From NCBI GenBank assembly GCA_020633295.1, contig JACKDW010000005.1, positions 124,001 to 188,000 on the forward strand: a stretch of DNA of 64,000 nt, read 5' to 3'. Every line of letters starts with the position of its first letter. The stretch's first letter is position 1. Shown one piece after another: positions 61,724 to 64,000 of this stretch. Both the position numbers and the translations under genes were made by a program. The notes under the pieces are model-generated. The model was not told the origin of the DNA, made no database searches, and worked only from the letters and a program-made list of their open reading frames with translations. Source of the DNA: Myxococcales bacterium (lineage in GTDB: Bacteria; Myxococcota_A; Polyangia; Nannocystales; Nannocystaceae).

Positions 61724-62629
61724 TCAGGCCATCGGCACGAACTCGGCCGCCTCCTCGCCCTCGCCGTACACCGCCCGTCGCCGCGCCACGTACTCGCCGG
61801 GCGTGAGCCCCGAGAACCGGCGAAAGTCGCGGATGAAGTGGGCCTGGTCGTAGTACTCGCAGGCCCGCGCCAGCTCCGACCAGCGCGGGGCGCCCCGCGC
61901 CGCCCCGCGCAGCGCCCGGTTGAACCGGACGATCCGCGCGTAGGTCTTCGGGCTCACGCCGAGCAGCCGGCGACACTCACCCCCCAGGTGCCGCGCGCTC
62001 ACGCCGAGCTGCTCGCAGACCGCGGCGACCGAGTGACCGCGCGGACCCTCGAGCAGCGCGAGCGCTCGCTCCAGCCGCGCCACCCCGCCCAGGGGCGGCC
62101 GCCCGACGCCCATCGCCCTGTTTAGGCGCGCCTCGAGCACCCGCCCCAGCGCCGCGAGCTTGGCTGCGGGCGCCCCCGCCGACGCGATCTCGTCGCGCGC
62201 GCGCGCCACCGACGTCGCGCCCCACAGCGACTCGAGCGAGACGAGCTGATCGGTCAGCTCCGCCGCCGGGCGCCACGCCCCGCCGGCCGACCCGCCGAGG
62301 AACGGCGCCGCCCGGGCCGGGTGAAAGAACGCGCCGACCATGTGCGTCTCGGCCGTCGGCTCGCTCAAGATCGGCCCGCGTTGCTGTCCGCAGAGCCAGG
62401 CGTCCGTTCGCAGCCGCGAGCGCGCGAGCTCCTGCGGCGCCCGGGGATCAAAGGTCCGATGCGGCGCGCCGAGGTTGAGGATCAGCGTCAGATGTCCCCC
62501 CGGCAAGATCGCGTCCCGCTGGTAGTGGATCCGCCCCCGCGCGAACCACAGCGACGAGACGAAGCGCGCGAGCGGACCCCTCGGCCGCAAGCGCAAGAAC
62601 TCAAACGACGCCGGCTCGCCGTCTCGCAT
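61724..62629 (-). CDS. AraC-family transcriptional regulator
   Basis: The 301-residue protein has an N-terminal sensor region of the DUF6597 type (LRPRGPLARFVSSLWFARGR, DAILPGGHLTLILNLGAP) and a C-terminal double HTH (~195-285: HSVAAVCEQLGVSARHLGGE, and FIRDFRRFSGLTPGEYVARR). The second HTH ends in the conserved F-R-R-x-x-G-x-x-P-x-x-Y. The ATG at 62629 is preferred over the GTG three codons upstream. It is divergent from the small lipoprotein gene; the 122-base AT-rich region between them holds a near-palindrome that may be its operator. Confidence 0.9.
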   Translation of the reverse strand: MRDGEPASFEFLRLRPRGPLARFVSSLWFARGRIHYQRDAILPGGHLTLILNLGAPHRTFDPRAPQELARSRLRTDAWLCGQQRGPILSEPTAETHMVGAFFHPARAAPFLGGSAGGAWRPAAELTDQLVSLESLWGATSVARARDEIASAGAPAAKLAALGRVLEARLNRAMGVGRPPLGGVARLERALALLEGPRGHSVAAVCEQLGVSARHLGGECRRLLGVSPKTYARIVRFNRALRGAARGAPRWSELARACEYYDQAHFIRDFRRFSGLTPGEYVARRRAVYGEGEEAAEFVPMA

Positions 62630-62683
62630 ATCGCGCACAGCACGGTACCGCGAAGCGCGAGTCCGCGCGACGAGCTTGAGACA

Positions 62684-62743
62684 AATCGAATTAATTTGAT
62701 TTTTAGAAGTTTATTTAGTTTTAATACTTATGATTTCAAGGAG
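62684..62743. promoter_or_regulatory. AT-rich divergent promoter with near-palindrome and ribosome site
   Basis: AATCGAATT-AATTTGATT (62684-62701) is an 18-bp dyad with one mismatch in a run of A and T (62680-62740) that stands out from the GC-rich surroundings. AAGGAG (62738-62743) then lies nine bases before the GTG at 62752. The dyad is a candidate operator for the divergent AraC-type regulator. Confidence 0.55.
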
Positions 62744-62751
62744 TCATTGTC

Positions 62752-63132
62752 GTGGGCCTAATCGCCATCGAACACCGTTCTGAACGCATCGGTTTCCTTG
62801 TCGGTTTCATCGTCGGCGTGGCGATCCCGCTCGTGCTCGCCTGTGACCCCGGCCCCGCCGCCCTGCCGGACGACCTGCCGATGGCCGACGTCGAGGACGA
62901 TTCGCCGAGTACGCCGGCCCTGGCGACGCCTTCGAATGGGAAGTCCTCTGCCATGACAGCGCCGCCCCCGACCGCGAGCTCCCGCGGCGTGACGCCTTCG
63001 CCGAAGGTTGTCCCGAGAGACAGTAAGAAATCTAGCCTGACGTCGACGGCGACCGCATCCGCGACGGGAGCTCCCGCCAAGACATCGTCGTCTCGAGACA
63101 CGCGACGGCTCGCCCGACAGCCCGACCTGTAG
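62752..63132 (+). CDS. Small predicted lipoprotein
   Basis: The 126-residue product (GTG start, clear AAGGAG) has a leader GFLVGFIVGVAIPLVLAC with Cys31. The mature chain is low-complexity, rich in Ser, Thr, Pro and Ala (TAPPPTASSRGVTPSPK), and ends basic (DTRRLARQPDL). Base use near the start is AT-rich. It is probably a surface anchor or spacer; no fold is evident. The front of the gene is well supported, the biological role is not. Confidence 0.6.
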   Translation: MGLIAIEHRSERIGFLVGFIVGVAIPLVLACDPGPAALPDDLPMADVEDDSPSTPALATPSNGKSSAMTAPPPTASSRGVTPSPKVVPRDSKKSSLTSTATASATGAPAKTSSSRDTRRLARQPDL

Positions 63133-63606
63133 CCAGCCCGACGAGCGCTGCGCGTCGGCGACGAGCTCTGGCTGGGCCTCAAGACATGTCTCCCACTCGC
63201 GCGGGCCCGGCGGGCCGCGCCTTTTACCCGACGAGCAGGAGCGTCGAGCTCCCATGTCCGTCGCTGACGCGCAGCGAGAACAGCACGACCATCCACGCGC
63301 CCCTGCGCGAGCGCGGTCCGGGCTTCACCGGCATCGACTCTGAGCACGCCGCGTGGCGGCGAAAAGGCCAGGAAAGGCGTCACGCGGACGCTCGCCGCGG
63401 GCGGCTCGCGCCGAGCCTCGAGGGCGCCGCCTGCACCGACCGGATAGAGCCGCGAAAGTCGTCGTCGGTCAGCGCCGTCGACCGCTGGGCCGCGCGGCGT
63501 GTGGACGCGCTGCGCGGCGGGTCGCGTGCGCGGGCGCGGCAGGCGAGCCCGCGCCCGCCCGCGCGGCGCAAGGCTCATGTCTTTACGAACATGCTACCCT
63601 CGCCGC
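63133..63606. other. Intergenic stretch with a 10-bp palindrome
   Basis: 474 bases with no gene I can support, though frames are open on both strands. It holds a perfect dyad AGACATGTCT (63182-63191), and CATGTCTTTACGAACATG (63575-63592) with 5-bp arms ahead of the next gene. Both share ATGTCT with the site at 12881. Confidence 0.4.
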
Positions 63607-64000
63607 ATGCGACGCGCCCGCAGCACCGCGCGATCGGTGCGCTCGCCCGCCCGCGTCGATCGCCGCGGCCTCACGCTCGGGCTCGGGCTCGGGCTGCTGC
63701 TCTCCTGTGACCCGCGCACGCCCGACGCGCCCGGCCTCAACTGCTTCTCCGGCTGCGGCGCGTGCGAGTGCGACGCGCGGACGGGCTTCATCGACAACCC
63801 CGGCGACACCGGCCCGTGCGTGTGCGGGGACGGCATGGAGCTCGTCGGCGACTACTGCTTCCCGCCCGACGCGAGCGGCTCCACGAGCATCGACGACACC
63901 TACTCGGGCCCCTCCGGCCCCTCCGGCCCCGCGACCGACGGGACCGACGACACGCTCGAGACCTTCGGCGTCATCACGATCTCGGGCACCGGCGAGACCG
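63607..64000 (+). CDS. Cys-rich surface lipoprotein, 3' end missing
   Basis: Starting at ATG 63607 the frame is open to the window end (131 residues visible). It has a lipoprotein leader (GLTLGLGLGLLLSC, Cys34) and a short Cys-rich knot (LNCFSGCGACECDARTG, CVCGDGME, YCFPPD), then a Thr/Ser/Gly-Pro linker (SGPSGPSGPATDGTDD) and the start of a further domain (VITISGTG). The style matches other surface lipoproteins of the window. Its role is unknown. Confidence 0.75.
   Translation, partial: MRRARSTARSVRSPARVDRRGLTLGLGLGLLLSCDPRTPDAPGLNCFSGCGACECDARTGFIDNPGDTGPCVCGDGMELVGDYCFPPDASGSTSIDDTYSGPSGPSGPATDGTDDTLETFGVITISGTGET

Noticed and set aside
63186..63710. Plus-strand frame across the start of the last lipoprotein
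   Set aside because: It overlaps the better-supported lipoprotein in another frame and has no recognisable domain.

Overview
The window reads as chromosomal DNA of a very GC-rich myxobacterium, most likely a relative of Nannocystis, Plesiocystis or Enhygromyxa (Nannocystaceae, Myxococcota). This is inferred from the protein content, not from a marker-gene tree. The signs are a MYXO-CTERM-type C-terminus on a protein with four DUF4215 Cys-rich repeats, many lipoproteins with TTGEPG/TTGDA/TDTD linkers between the lipid anchor and the domain, a eukaryote-like Ser/Thr kinase, two CHAT (caspase-like) proteins and an AgmX/PglI-like C-terminal domain. No rRNA, tRNA, CRISPR array or replication origin was seen.

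Layout. 0-1.4 kb: end of an OmpA-type outer-membrane protein, then a non-coding stretch with a repeat in two direct and one inverted copies. 1.4-6.7 kb: a membrane spermidine-synthase-like protein, a UbiA prenyltransferase and a geranylgeranyl-reductase-type flavoprotein, with a small cREC gene between. 6.9-15.8 kb: a lipoprotein, a ZraP/ZraS/ZraR-like envelope-stress set (the regulator is frameshifted), a NagZ-like GH3 lipoprotein, a MYXO-CTERM protein, a degenerate PP2C and a tiny lipoprotein. 16.0-25.4 kb: a sugar-nucleotide/glycan locus. On the minus strand run UTP-glucose-1-phosphate uridylyltransferase, a GT39-like membrane transferase, two PA14-like membrane paralogues, UDP-glucose dehydrogenase and an alpha/beta hydrolase. 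Divergent to these are a GT2 transferase and an overlapping methyltransferase. 25.4-29.3 kb: a lipoprotein, an acyl-CoA dehydrogenase, and a charge-polarised lipoprotein with a duplicated domain. 29.4-33.7 kb: cell division genes transcribed ftsZ, ftsQ, ftsA, which is not the usual Q-A-Z order. 34.3-39.2 kb: an RsbR-like STAS protein, a CHAT-TM-AgmX protein followed by aroE, and a di-haem peroxidase. 39.3-40.5 kb: two broken genes with shifts at short C/G runs. 40.5-46.9 kb: a kinase-TPR gene next to a CHAT-NTPase-TPR gene. 47.1-50.2 kb: two secreted lipoproteins. 50.6-54.9 kb: a possible small mobile segment (HTH remnant, serine hydrolase, lone tyrosine recombinase, VOC lipoprotein, a frameshifted ORF). 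55.0-64.0 kb: a membrane protein, xseA, a VWA lipoprotein, a small membrane protein with an AraC-type regulator, and two lipoproteins, the last running off the window.

Functional themes. The 16-25 kb block should make UDP-glucose and UDP-glucuronate and use polyprenyl-linked sugars for an envelope or secreted glycan. The 7.8-11.5 kb block senses envelope or metal stress and signals to sigma-54 promoters. The most unusual parts are the CHAT proteins, one membrane-anchored with an AgmX-like tail and one on a STAND-type NTPase beside a kinase-TPR protein; this pair is my best candidate for an undescribed regulated-protease or immune system. Several genes have a -10-like hexamer only 5-12 nt before the start codon, which suggests leaderless transcripts. 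Several frameshifts sit at short C/G runs, so either base-calling errors or young pseudogenes are present.
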